Shown here in pieces: positions 46,401 to 51,856 of a DNA stretch of 64,000 nucleotides. Under the pieces are notes generated by a model that saw only the letters and a list, made by a program, of their open reading frames with translations, ran no database searches and was not told where the DNA came from. Positions within the stretch are counted from its first letter, which is position 1. The number at the start of each line of letters is the position of its first letter. Source of the DNA: Myxococcus flavus (GTDB taxonomy: Bacteria; Myxococcota; Myxococcia; Myxococcales; Myxococcaceae); the NCBI RefSeq assembly GCF_050038885.1, contig NZ_CP143624.1, positions 186,001 to 250,000 on the forward strand, in the 5' to 3' direction. A program made the position numbers and the translations under genes.

Positions 46401-46717
46401 GCGGCGCCGTCCTGCCTGGACTCGTGCAGCCGCTTGAGCCCGCGCAGCGCGGGAAGCGGCTCCTTCGCCACCAGCAAGGCGCGCTTGAGGAGCTCCTCGG
46501 CGCGCTGCGCGTTGCGCTGCCGGTCGTGCGCCAGCTCCGCGGCGCGGCACAGCAGCCGCACGGCCTCGTCGGCGACGACGTCGCGGGAGCGCCCTTCGTA
46601 GAGGCGGATCAACTCCTCGACTCGTCCGGCCTTTTCGAGGGCCGCTTCGGTTTCGACGAAGGTGCGGTCATCGGACACGCGCAGCGTGGGACGCGACGAG
46701 GGCGTGGGCTGTTGCAT
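34436..46717 (-). CDS. gltI: Gliding motility protein GltI (AgmK), giant TPR protein
   Basis: A 4093-residue protein made almost wholly of degenerate TPR helices (to about 3700), with repeated phrases such as LYREILEIDPxNxxAL and EELAAVYEEV. A C-terminal globular domain of about 380 residues follows. It has no signal peptide, so it should be cytoplasmic. Start ATG 46717 (MQQPTPSSRPTLRVSD) was chosen because the upstream stretch contains a terminator-like hairpin. The frame is open back to ATG 46834, which has AAGAAGG upstream, so a 39-residue extension is possible. In M. xanthus, AgmK/GltI is needed for adventurous gliding and works with GltJ and the MglA/AglZ platform. Its size rivals the largest proteins of the species. 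Confidence 0.92.
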   Translation of the reverse strand: MQQPTPSSRPTLRVSDDRTFVETEAALEKAGRVEELIRLYEGRSRDVVADEAVRLLCRAAELAHDRQRNAQRAEELLKRALLVAKEPLPALRGLKRLHESRQDGAALADVLERMGGVTQGEESAGYYLKAADLYEQKLFRRDRAVLCLQRAVRAKPDRAVFRRVRQLFLTEERFQPAFEALERERAALGDAGMAEEYAALAERLVDDPTEHELAQTVVDAARALDPQNARLEKASRALQRFEQTWRDRVRMLRSMSLEERDRKSAARLSLLVAKLFAWYDPGSAGKVKEALDRCFLLWPGMPEGLSLIEKLTLRAGGDFGPAIAQIEAMAGEVKDRTAQVDLWLRVGTLRLGRMNDADGALAAFEKAVAVDPSRADAASLTAEQLLEKGRAPEAVAVLERYLSTVKDRSTQAAMRLRLADLCLAQLRDADAAREHLEAALKLDPTQALAAFQLARLLAEDEALDAVVPLLDLALLAPRPRPERVAFCEALALMFEEKDDARGAFEVLSRALELEPGRPLLLGSVVEYAEKAQVQPALALALQRAAHAAPAAEVAATLWRQLAQLLQGPLADPARAEAAWREVLTHAPGDAAAMEAVKSLQAAAALADDPKARLEADVSRREAAGAAPEELEPLARELVQLAPDDAAAVQRLQALCVALSKFEEAAALAGRLAALAETQLERNEWTARQAKLYAERLGRQEDATDLFLGLLAENVSTGVVVGGLERLSAAGIRTAEVTEALAAHYGRTGDHQRQVAALHQQLDVTTEPAARKRLFALLASIHEKQLADSRAAFDVRVRALREDTKDEGARAEALRLARDLSAHAELGRVLRTLASEAEDPSVAVPLLLDAASLAEEGALAAEAITAMEAAVGRAPESNALLQRLVRMYGRVGRSADAEGLLRKRIQGARGPERLELLLQLVDLNAELGRDAQAAEALQSALSHGAEEGRHLPRLAELYEKAGRTRELGDTLARMIALAESAGDADKVARLKLRRAHLLQDSQDGSAEAVQSYADILLQRPSDPDALAALEAMLASGPSREAAARVLVPAFERTKDHRKLVATLDVLAEVAKDDAARVQALRHAAQVHLSHLRQPELAFAALARALRLAPGDAGLRSSARQAAEDADSLDSYAEILAELAEEGNVGTARLALLRELAEVQEKKLDDKAGAVHALRALLAIEPGNLDCLRALQRLHRAGEEWAALAEVLEKLAAASPEPAEQLAFLREAALLHETKLMDKESAADAWRIIAERDPANREASATLDRLYSESGRHADLAWALALRRNQEGQSPQGREVSFRLAELQRTVLDDANAALGLYRKILAEDPGHPGARAALEDWVKAAVPASGAALEVLDPVLVQVGDHARRVSLREARMASALTVEKALLAGEIRRIYERDMLQPSLAFMSAVKSFAQGLDREGVQPDLERLARDTGSHEVLAEIYETAATELTSGDPAALELLRRSAELRESLDQPEEAARLWKALLADAPQDRQALEALSRLYEKGQNAKSLSEVYTRQAQLSTDPEERVGLLLKAGEAHANAGEDAKAIETYRSALALRKVPEGLLALEKLYAKARRFVEQADVLDQLADGATDDAARRNWLLKRAQLLEKEVGPAESLPVYRRLLELAPGDGQVVAGLERLMAHEAPRAEAARLLEPVYRGVNDTRKLVDVLEVLLPGVAPERRLEHIQEIATLREALGQTSLAFVSRLRAFNEAPQEASVRDELERLAADSGAFEEVAAAYEDQLERGAQEPLAGDLWRRLAGIYDNRLKRYDLAVRAMEEMSRRDPKNKAVLESIARVHRRTGAHRELALVMRRQVAAESNPSTQVNLLFELAHLAEETLADKSLAAQAYREILDIRPENANALKLLGRVLAEMERWPELAQHIEREIQLADERGAQEEASDLRVRLGRLKVSRLDDPRGALELYQTVLARREGHAGAVGALEEMARSESPLRGAAASALEPVFAAVGNHLKQVEMLESRASAETVPQERAALLRRIAEIYAGSLENAEMAFLAATRALRELPDDLRSLELCVSLVDKAEAPEELAAILSEVVGKAGDASRAELYRELARIQTDLGEPAEALASWKRVLELRPTDTEALDGTVRLVASQGKPTELLEVLRRQLAVVEEPARRAAVLFQMGTLQEEQLKDALGALATFRRLLELKPDDLPTLERMEALCQQQERWPELADALARRIALLPSEEGLELKFRLATVRESRLLDRTGALALYGEVLSVQPNHAGAVGRMEALVAREPQNLLAVETLLRALRASGDITRLAQVIEMRVGVSGDAFERKALLGELATLRESQEEAELAFLALFRAFKEDPNDAGIRARLENAADASASYDELLAAYEEALPRVAEAADAAQICLRLGQMLETKLRDPDRAVSYYERARTLHPTVQEPSLVALDRLYLQLEAWPELAGILEALVAGVSEPADRVGYLFRLGQLYQERLDSPDRAAGAYESILTLDPEHLASARLLEGIYEAAGASEKLYGILKLQAEKVSGAERDRVLAKMAQVSAEGLADLDRSIELYRELLSKNARNEQAFSALESLYERADRPQDLRELLEGRLAVTLDPREVVRLNERLGRVVYRLLKQPEQAVPYFKAALDRDARHRGVLDTLRELYDETGQREELVGVLRRLVPLQESSDGVKALRLRLAEVLAGMGRREEALDAARRALEVEPHQVPELDRVHALFVSLRAWNDAVRALELKVQVHLLAEEREQAVATYFAVADLWVGQGGKPELSSGALEKVLELDPANRTAYERACELYRTHNDWRAYAQVMDRYMPHLVTDEEKLAALRELARVQEARLGQKDVAFLALCRALQLDASDDTLREEVERLADETGSHEELAAVYEEVADDLPRGALAERLYATLARVHDTRLDDPQAAEAAFRKILEFDPTNATALDGLAAVFQRRGRQREYVVALEQKLEAAGSIEQRKGILREIARVWDEQLEDPVEAASALLRALELEPDAETLGVLTALYRRQRSWPDVASTLLRARDLADSIEERARIQVEVAGVYERDIGDDESAVAAYRQALELDPVNREALESLERLHTRLDQPADLLAIYERMLELSDDWREKIRVLFRSATIWEDKYQNPANADICVESVLAIDPQNVQAIKTLIRLRRAQARWEDLIAAYERQLALAISPQEQAELYVDIGNVQYQQLKALDKAVNNYHAALAADPECRPALHALGTMYERSGNWPFALEMLSKEAELAGQSKDAVELYYRLGKINEDMLMDTGSARTAYQQALAVDPGHLPSIRALKGIQEQEQDWSGYEQTLRQEAEQTEEPAAKGRALLDVARYHAETREDRDTAVGYWQEALKHIPDSLEAARPLSDVYIAHEDWASGERMLDIVTRKMAEMAMAEKDSVSAADLCRQLYRLGYVAEKLGKRDKALGSYEKAYELDATYLPALEGYGNLLVQTRRYEDALKVFQTILIHHREELTDLEVVEVYWQLGDIHAALNQTDRAQNHFEKALAIDPGHEPTLRALVALLEKQGQYEKSADLRQQLAGVLEGEARAKVCLELGRIARDELHDPYMAIDAFTNALKSQPDAPEVMDQLYVLLRETRQGQKAADVLARMLALPALGLEPHKAKRVWFALGELRRDDLKDVEGAAEAFNAALDLDPRFVEAFSALEAMLGGARQWKQLEENYTKMLGRLPKTPETHVARMALWRALGDLYLQVLKHPEGAVAAYGVAAKGLPDDAAVQEAFADLAGQMLGREDEAIAALRRALPNTTDPRKVVGALVRLSALRKDYDGAWLAAQAVSGLLGEAGEDEQEILTKLGPYAKNKEKVEPRPLNDQLWHNHLFHPKARGPLAELLGLLFAKVGHLYAVPFPQYQLVPKRHRIDVATAPEYHVHHYRYVARVLGMEAVELYSPFLVATRERMAKRSNEPAPEPLVNVELLQTHPASLRVGGKYFAEQGQKEVYYLLGRTLALARSELAFSQRVAPERLEAILQAALSLVVGNVRIAEAQHLVEPERRLLEKSLSEPDRAALAKAARAWLPTATPQSVRQYLEGAELTAARAGLLAAGEMEPVRRMVQGETGSAFRVPVRNKLRELLVFATSDDLRELRVAVGTHVEVQVRR

Positions 46718-46772
46718 GGAGGGGCGGGCCTTGGAATGGAATAGAAAAGCAGCGAGGGCGCCAGTGGCCGGA

Positions 46773-46802
46773 ACTCTACCGGCCGCCAGCGCCCCCGAGC
46801 AA
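46773..46802 (-). promoter_or_regulatory. Candidate promoter for gltI-gltJ
   Basis: Reading leftward, TTGCTC (46802-46797) and TAGAGT (46778-46773) are 18 bases apart, four matches out of six in each sigma-70 box. A 6-bp GGCCGG/CCGGCC repeat flanks the -10. It lies just after a terminator-like hairpin and 56 bases before the gltI start. Confidence 0.25.
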
Positions 46803-46808
46803 TCGTGC

Positions 46809-46828
46809 AAAACCCGCCAAACGGCGGG
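46809..46828 (-). terminator. Internal terminator or attenuator before gltI
   Basis: The stem CCCGCC/GGCGGG with loop GTTT is followed by TTTT, 17 bases past the stop of the upstream RGG/TPR gene. It would stop or reduce transcription between the gltD-to-RGG block and gltI-gltJ. Confidence 0.5.
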
Positions 46829-46845
46829 AATCATTGACCTTCTTG

Positions 46846-48705
46846 CTACCCAGCCGAGGGAGCGTCAGGAGGCGTGTCGTCACCCGCGCTTCCGTCCGCC
46901 GCGTCCGCCGTGGGGGCAGGGGCAGCCGCGGTCGTCTCCGGAAGCGCCTTCGCGCGCTCCACCCCCGCGCTGTCGTTCAGCTGGGTGTAGAGGGCAATGG
47001 CCTTGTCACGCTGCTGCAGCTCCTCCGCGAGCTGGGCGGCGCGAGGCAGGTTGCCGAGCTTCTCGTGCAGCGGGAGCGCCTTGTCCTTGCGACCCGCGGC
47101 CTCCCACGCCTCGGCGGCGGCGGTGATGTCCCCCAGCAGCTCCAGCCACCGGGCGCGGCCCGCGGGCTTCTGCTCCTGCTCGGCCCGGGCCAGCTCCTTC
47201 TGCGCCAGCTCCTTCGCCTCGTCGTCCAGCTTCAGACGCTGCATGAAGTGGAAGGCCTTGGGCGGAGGCAGCGGGCTGAGGACCTCGACGGCCTCGCGGC
47301 GCTGGCCCACGGCCGCCAGCAGGGTGGCGGCCCCGAGCCGATCACCCCGCTCCACCAGGCTCTTCACCTCGAGCCCGCGGATGCGGTTGGCGCTGGCCAT
47401 GTCCCGCGCGCGCTCGTAGGACTTGCGCGCCAGGGTGAGCTTTCCGGCGCGCTCGTAGGCGAGCGCCGCCTGGTCGAACTGACGCGCGCGCTCGTAGAGG
47501 CGGGCCACGTTCTCGAAGTCGCCCTTGCCGACGTAGTGCTCCATGAGGAGCTCGTAGGCACCGGCCTTCTCCAACGTGGGCGCGAGCTGGTCCGGCGGGA
47601 GCGTGCCCACCAGCCGGCGGGCCATGTCGTTGTCACCCGCGGACAGGGCGTTGCGCAGCGCGCTCTTGAGGTCACCCCCCGCCTCGAACAGACGCGCGGC
47701 CTCGGCGAACGAGTTGTTGCGCTCGTGCAGCCGACCCGCGTCACGGGTGCGGCCCATGCCCTCGAGCTGCCTGGCCTGCTCGTCCCAGGTGCCGGTCAGC
47801 TCCGGCACCGGACGCTCGCCCCGCTCCGGGCGCTCACCGCGCGCGGGACGCTCACGGCGCTCCCCACGCTCGGGACGCTCGCGGCGCTCGCCCGCTGCAC
47901 CACGCTCACCCCGGGGGCCCCGCTCACGGCGCTCACCGCGCTCGGGCCGCTCACGGCGCTCCTCGCGGGGCGGCGCGACGGGCTCCTCGACCTCGGGACC
48001 CGGCTGGCGACCGCTGGCGGCGAAGGCCGCCTCCGCGCGCTCGCTGTCACCCGCGGCGCGCCAGGCCTGGCCCACCAGGAAGATGACATCCGTCCAGGCA
48101 TCGAACTTCTCGCGCGCCGGGTCCACCGCGGGCGCGGCGGCCTCGGCGGGAGCTGCCGCCTCGGCCGGCGCGGCGGCCTCCCCTTCGGCGGGCGCGGCAG
48201 GCGCCTCGCCCTCAGCGGGCGCGGCCGTCTCGGCGGGCGCGGCGGCCTCCGCCGGAGCGGCCTCGGGCGTCGCCTCCGCCTCGGCGGGCGCGGCGGCCTC
48301 GGGCGCGGGCGGCTTGGGCTGACGCTGCACGCGCAGCAGCGTGGTGATGAGGCGGCCACGCGTGTTGAGGTCCAGGTCGTCCAGCGACTTCAGGCGCATG
48401 GGCCGCAGCGCGCGGACGATGGCCTGCAGTGGCGCCTTCTCCGCGCCGAAATCCGTCTTGGAGAGTGCCTTCTCCAGGATGCTCAGCTCAGCGATGACGC
48501 GCTGGCCTGGGCCCACGGGGCCCTCTTCGCGGTCCCGGCCACGCCCACGGCCCTCACCACGACCGCGGCCCTCGCCGCGTCCTGGCCCGCCGCGGCCGCC
48601 AAAACCACCACCCGGTCCGTCACGGCGCGGACCCTGGCCCGGTGCACCCCCGTCACGACCGCGCCCACCCGGGCGCGGCCCACCGCTTCCATTCTCCTGA
48701 GGCAC
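46846..48705 (-). CDS. RGG/ER-rich TPR protein inside the glt cluster
   Basis: A 619-residue protein from GTG 48705, with GGGAGA six bases upstream, 12 bp after the gltH stop. It has an N-terminal low-complexity Arg/Gly tract (residues 1-65, GRGEGRGRGEGRGRG-like) and a short helical domain (about 68-130). An Ala/Pro/Glu linker follows, then a strongly charged ER/GER repeat tract (about 235-300). The C-terminal 300 residues are TPR-like helices (AARLFEAGGDLKSALRNAL, ARLYERARQFDQAALAYERAG). It has no signal peptide and is probably cytoplasmic. RGG tracts in other proteins bind RNA or drive condensation; none is proven here. Its place between gltH and gltI implies a role in gliding, but I know no accepted gene name. 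Confidence 0.85.
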   Translation of the reverse strand: MPQENGSGGPRPGGRGRDGGAPGQGPRRDGPGGGFGGRGGPGRGEGRGRGEGRGRGRDREEGPVGPGQRVIAELSILEKALSKTDFGAEKAPLQAIVRALRPMRLKSLDDLDLNTRGRLITTLLRVQRQPKPPAPEAAAPAEAEATPEAAPAEAAAPAETAAPAEGEAPAAPAEGEAAAPAEAAAPAEAAAPAVDPAREKFDAWTDVIFLVGQAWRAAGDSERAEAAFAASGRQPGPEVEEPVAPPREERRERPERGERRERGPRGERGAAGERRERPERGERRERPARGERPERGERPVPELTGTWDEQARQLEGMGRTRDAGRLHERNNSFAEAARLFEAGGDLKSALRNALSAGDNDMARRLVGTLPPDQLAPTLEKAGAYELLMEHYVGKGDFENVARLYERARQFDQAALAYERAGKLTLARKSYERARDMASANRIRGLEVKSLVERGDRLGAATLLAAVGQRREAVEVLSPLPPPKAFHFMQRLKLDDEAKELAQKELARAEQEQKPAGRARWLELLGDITAAAEAWEAAGRKDKALPLHEKLGNLPRAAQLAEELQQRDKAIALYTQLNDSAGVERAKALPETTAAAPAPTADAADGSAGDDTPPDAPSAG

Positions 48706-48717
48706 GTCTTTCTCCCG

Positions 48718-49347
48718 CTAGAACGCGTAGCGAATGTTCGGCGCCACCGCGAACCCGAACGAGCCCCCGGAGACGAGGTACTGCCCCGTCACCTCGAGCC
48801 CCACGGAAAAGTGGCGCAGCCGTGTGTAGTACTCCACTCCGGGCCCGGCAAACACAAGAATGTCGGAGTCGGGGAGGAGTCGCTTCGGCGAGAACATCGC
48901 ATAGCCAGCACCTGCGCGGAGATAGAACCAGGTGCGCTTCACTTCCTGACTGTCGGCGAAGCCGACCAGCCGCGCGCGGAGGACCGCGCCGGGAATCATC
49001 GTGGAGAAGTCGCCAGACACCGCGCCGCCCGAGTTGCCCACGTACTCGGCGCTCGTCCGCACGCTCGAGCCCATGATGAACAAGCCGACGGACAGGCGCT
49101 CGCCCAGGTCCACGCCCACTTCCACCTGCGCCATGGGCCCGGAGGAGAACGGACGCGGCGTGCCTTCGGGCGCCGGCGGGTTGGTGAGGAACAGCGGCCC
49201 ACCGAGCACCGCGAAGTAGATGCCCCGCTCGATTTCATCGAACGTGACAGCGGGGCGATCCCCCTGGGCAGTGGTGGGCGTCTGGGCGCTCGCGACCGTG
49301 GGGAGGAGGAACGAGGCGCACAGGGCAAGTGAGGCGAGGGCTTTCAT
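48718..49347 (-). CDS. gltH: Gliding motility outer-membrane protein GltH
   Basis: A 209-residue secreted protein from ATG 49347 (AGGA five bases upstream), with signal peptide MKALASLALCASFLLPTVASA. The rest is amphipathic beta-strands ending in the aromatic residue typical of outer-membrane barrels (APNIRYAF). GltH forms the outer-membrane part of the Glt machine with GltA/GltB (encoded elsewhere). The gene lies 106 bp after gltG and 12 bp before the RGG/TPR gene. Identification rests on size, barrel pattern and conserved order. Confidence 0.85.
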   Translation of the reverse strand: MKALASLALCASFLLPTVASAQTPTTAQGDRPAVTFDEIERGIYFAVLGGPLFLTNPPAPEGTPRPFSSGPMAQVEVGVDLGERLSVGLFIMGSSVRTSAEYVGNSGGAVSGDFSTMIPGAVLRARLVGFADSQEVKRTWFYLRAGAGYAMFSPKRLLPDSDILVFAGPGVEYYTRLRHFSVGLEVTGQYLVSGGSFGFAVAPNIRYAF

Positions 49348-49453
49348 GCGGTCCTGACGTTGGCCCGGCCCCCGCGGGGGAGTGGGAGCCGGGGAAAGGC
49401 GCGGTGGGCGGTCCCTCATCAGGCCCGCCCACCCGGAGAAAGGCCACCCGGCA

Positions 49454-51382
49454 CTATTGGCCGGACTGCTTGAAGATGAACGGATACGTGACGACCACCA
49501 CGCCGCCGCCCTTCGGCTCGGGGAACTTCCAGGTGCGCACGCGGCCGGCCACACACGTCTCCAGCTCCGCGTTGCCCGCCGTGGACTGCGCCACCGAGGA
49601 CGTGGCGACCGTGCCCGTCGCGGTGATGACGAACTTCACCGCCACCTTGCCGCCCAGCTTCGGGAAGCGGTTGAGCAGGCTCTCGAAGCAGTAGCGGATC
49701 TGCCCACGGTTGCGGTGGATGACCTGGCGGATGAGCTCCTTGTCCAGCGAGCCCATGACCTCGGGCTCGGACGAGGTGATGCCCACGTCGACGCTCTGCT
49801 TGCCGCCGAGCACGCCCACGCCGCTGCCGTACGAGCCGGTACCGCCGCCACGGCCCTTGGTGCCGATGCCGCCGATGCCGATGGTATCACCCGTGCCGCC
49901 ACCGCCGCCGCCCGAGCCGCGCAGCCCCAGGCCGCCGAAGCCGCCCGAGTTGCCCGCCTTGGCGCCGAACATATTGCCCATGGCGCTCTTCAGGTCGCCG
50001 CCCAGGCCGCTCTTGCCGAAGACGGTGGAGATGCCGCCCTTGCCGCCGCCGAAGATCTTCGCCGTCAGCGCGCGCGCTTCGTCCTTCTTGTTCGGGTCGC
50101 CCTTGGGCGCGGTGCGGTTGTTCGTCTTGGGCGCGTCCTTCTTGCCCATCTGACCTTCGTCACCGCGGCTCTTCTGAGCCATCTCCCCGCTCTTCTTCTG
50201 CTCCTTCTGCTGGTTGAGGCGCTCGAGGAACTTGTTCTTCTGCGTCTCCGGCGGCTTGATGATGAGCTTGGCGATGCGGGCGTTGTCGGCCGACAGCTCG
50301 TCCGCGTACTCATCGCCCGCGCCCGTGCGGTTCATCGCGGTGATGACGAACGCCGTCGCGATGAAGAACAGCACCAGGAAGATGTTGAGCGCGGTGTAGT
50401 CCACCGACTCGCCAATGGGCACCACGACGCGCTTGGGCACCGGCTGGAAGGCCACCTCGAGCGTCACGCCGCCCAGGTCCACCCAGAAGAAGTCGTCCGC
50501 GTCGAGCGTGAGCGTGTACGAGTCTCCCTCGTGCGACGCCTTGCCGGACTCGATGACGGCCTTCAGGTCCAGCGTCTCGCCCTTGCGGAACAGCTCGCCC
50601 TTCATCTTCCCGGTGAAGCGGACGACGAAGGACTGCCCATCCGAGCGCACCGCCTCGAACTTCGGGCCGCCCAGGCGGGAGTCGCCCATGACGAAGTCCA
50701 CGCCCTTCTCGCTGCCGACGATGAAGGAGCGCTTCACGCCCGGCGCCATGAAGAACTCACCCACCCGCTGATCGCCCCACGCGAAGCGCAGGCCCACGCC
50801 CAGCGGACCGCTGGACTTGGAGCGGCGCACGGTGCGCACGCGCGGCGCGGCCTCCACCGGCGCGGCGGCGACGGGAGCCGGCGCGGGCGCGGGCGCGGCG
50901 GGCGCGACCACCGCGTTCTCCTGCGTGGCGGCGAAGGACGGGTCGATGGCGCCCGCGGCCGGAGCAGCCACCGCGGCCTGCGCCAGGCCCTCGGCCGGCG
51001 CCGGCGCGGCGAGCACCGGGTTCTTCTCCGTCACGACGTCCGAGCTGGCCGCCGCGGCCGCCAGGTTCACCGCGGCCACCGCGGCCGGGTTCTCCAGACG
51101 GATGGTGGTGCCACCCACGCGAATCTCGTCACCGAAGGCCAGCTGCCCCTTGGTGACGCGCTTGCCGTTGACGTACGTGCCCTCGACGCTGCCCATGTCG
51201 ATGATGGACATGGCGCCGTCGCTGGCGACCTCGATGACGGAGTGGATGCGGCTGACCTTCTCGTCCTCCAGGCACAGGTGCGCCGAGGAGAGACGGCCAA
51301 TCTTGATGATGTCGCGCTCGTAGTCCTTCGAGGCGACCAGCGCGTCGCCCTTGAAGACCTTGAGTGTCAGAGGAACGGCCAT
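49454..51382 (-). CDS. gltG: Gliding motility protein GltG (PglI), FHA-TM-TonB-like
   Basis: A 642-residue inner-membrane protein from ATG 51382, with TAGGAG five bases upstream. Residues 1-95 are a forkhead-associated domain with the conserved GR, SRIH and NG positions (IIKIGRLSSAHLCLEDEKVS...; TYVNGKRV), a phosphothreonine-peptide reader. A Pro/Ala linker and a basic/beta domain (about 190-320) come next, then one TM helix (about 325-348, TALNIFLVLFFIATAFVITAM). The periplasmic part is Gly-rich (about 420-545) and ends in the AgmX/PglI TonB-like domain (about 550-642), also found in GltJ. Together with GltJ it links the cytoplasmic platform and AglRQS proton channel to the periplasm. Confidence 0.93.
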   Translation of the reverse strand: MAVPLTLKVFKGDALVASKDYERDIIKIGRLSSAHLCLEDEKVSRIHSVIEVASDGAMSIIDMGSVEGTYVNGKRVTKGQLAFGDEIRVGGTTIRLENPAAVAAVNLAAAAASSDVVTEKNPVLAAPAPAEGLAQAAVAAPAAGAIDPSFAATQENAVVAPAAPAPAPAPVAAAPVEAAPRVRTVRRSKSSGPLGVGLRFAWGDQRVGEFFMAPGVKRSFIVGSEKGVDFVMGDSRLGGPKFEAVRSDGQSFVVRFTGKMKGELFRKGETLDLKAVIESGKASHEGDSYTLTLDADDFFWVDLGGVTLEVAFQPVPKRVVVPIGESVDYTALNIFLVLFFIATAFVITAMNRTGAGDEYADELSADNARIAKLIIKPPETQKNKFLERLNQQKEQKKSGEMAQKSRGDEGQMGKKDAPKTNNRTAPKGDPNKKDEARALTAKIFGGGKGGISTVFGKSGLGGDLKSAMGNMFGAKAGNSGGFGGLGLRGSGGGGGGTGDTIGIGGIGTKGRGGGTGSYGSGVGVLGGKQSVDVGITSSEPEVMGSLDKELIRQVIHRNRGQIRYCFESLLNRFPKLGGKVAVKFVITATGTVATSSVAQSTAGNAELETCVAGRVRTWKFPEPKGGGVVVVTYPFIFKQSGQ

Positions 51383-51459
51383 GGGGGCTCCTACGTAAGG
51401 TGGGTACGGCGACAGACAACGCGCGCGGCGGCGGGTTCCCGCCTCCGCGGCCGCGCTGG

Positions 51460-51729
51460 CTACAGCTCGCCCACGGACTGCATCACCTTGTCCTCGAAGT
51501 CCTCGCGAATGCGGATGAGGTTCGAGTGCTTCACCCTGTCACGCGCTTCGATGTACTCGCCATCCGGCTTCGTGAGGTCACCCTCGATGGTGTCATCCTC
51601 GAAGTCGATGGTGGTCGTCTTGGAGTAGCGCACATTGCCCTCCCCCGGACCACCCGGATTGGTGCCTTCGTCCTGGGCGAAAGCCGGCGTCACCGCGAGC
51701 ACCGCACACAGCATCAACGCCTTCCGCAT
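51460..51729 (-). CDS. gltF: Gliding motility protein GltF
   Basis: An 89-residue secreted protein from ATG 51729, with GGGAGGCAGTG directly upstream. The signal peptide ALMLCAVLAVTPAFA is followed by about 70 polar residues (KTTTIDFEDDTIEGDLTKPD; DRVKHSNLIRIREDFEDKV). The small size, the signal peptide and the position between gltE and gltG match M. xanthus gltF, whose product works in the periplasm. It is 77 bp from gltG and 127 bp from gltE. No catalytic motif is seen. Confidence 0.85.
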   Translation of the reverse strand: MRKALMLCAVLAVTPAFAQDEGTNPGGPGEGNVRYSKTTTIDFEDDTIEGDLTKPDGEYIEARDRVKHSNLIRIREDFEDKVMQSVGEL

Positions 51730-51856
51730 CACTGCCTCCCGGAGGGACCTCGCAGGGCCCATCCCACACCGAATCCCCGGATGAGGGGGAAACACTAGGT
51801 TCGCATCTTCCCCCGCGCCCCCGCCACAGCGAAGGCACGCGGGGGCATCCCATCTT

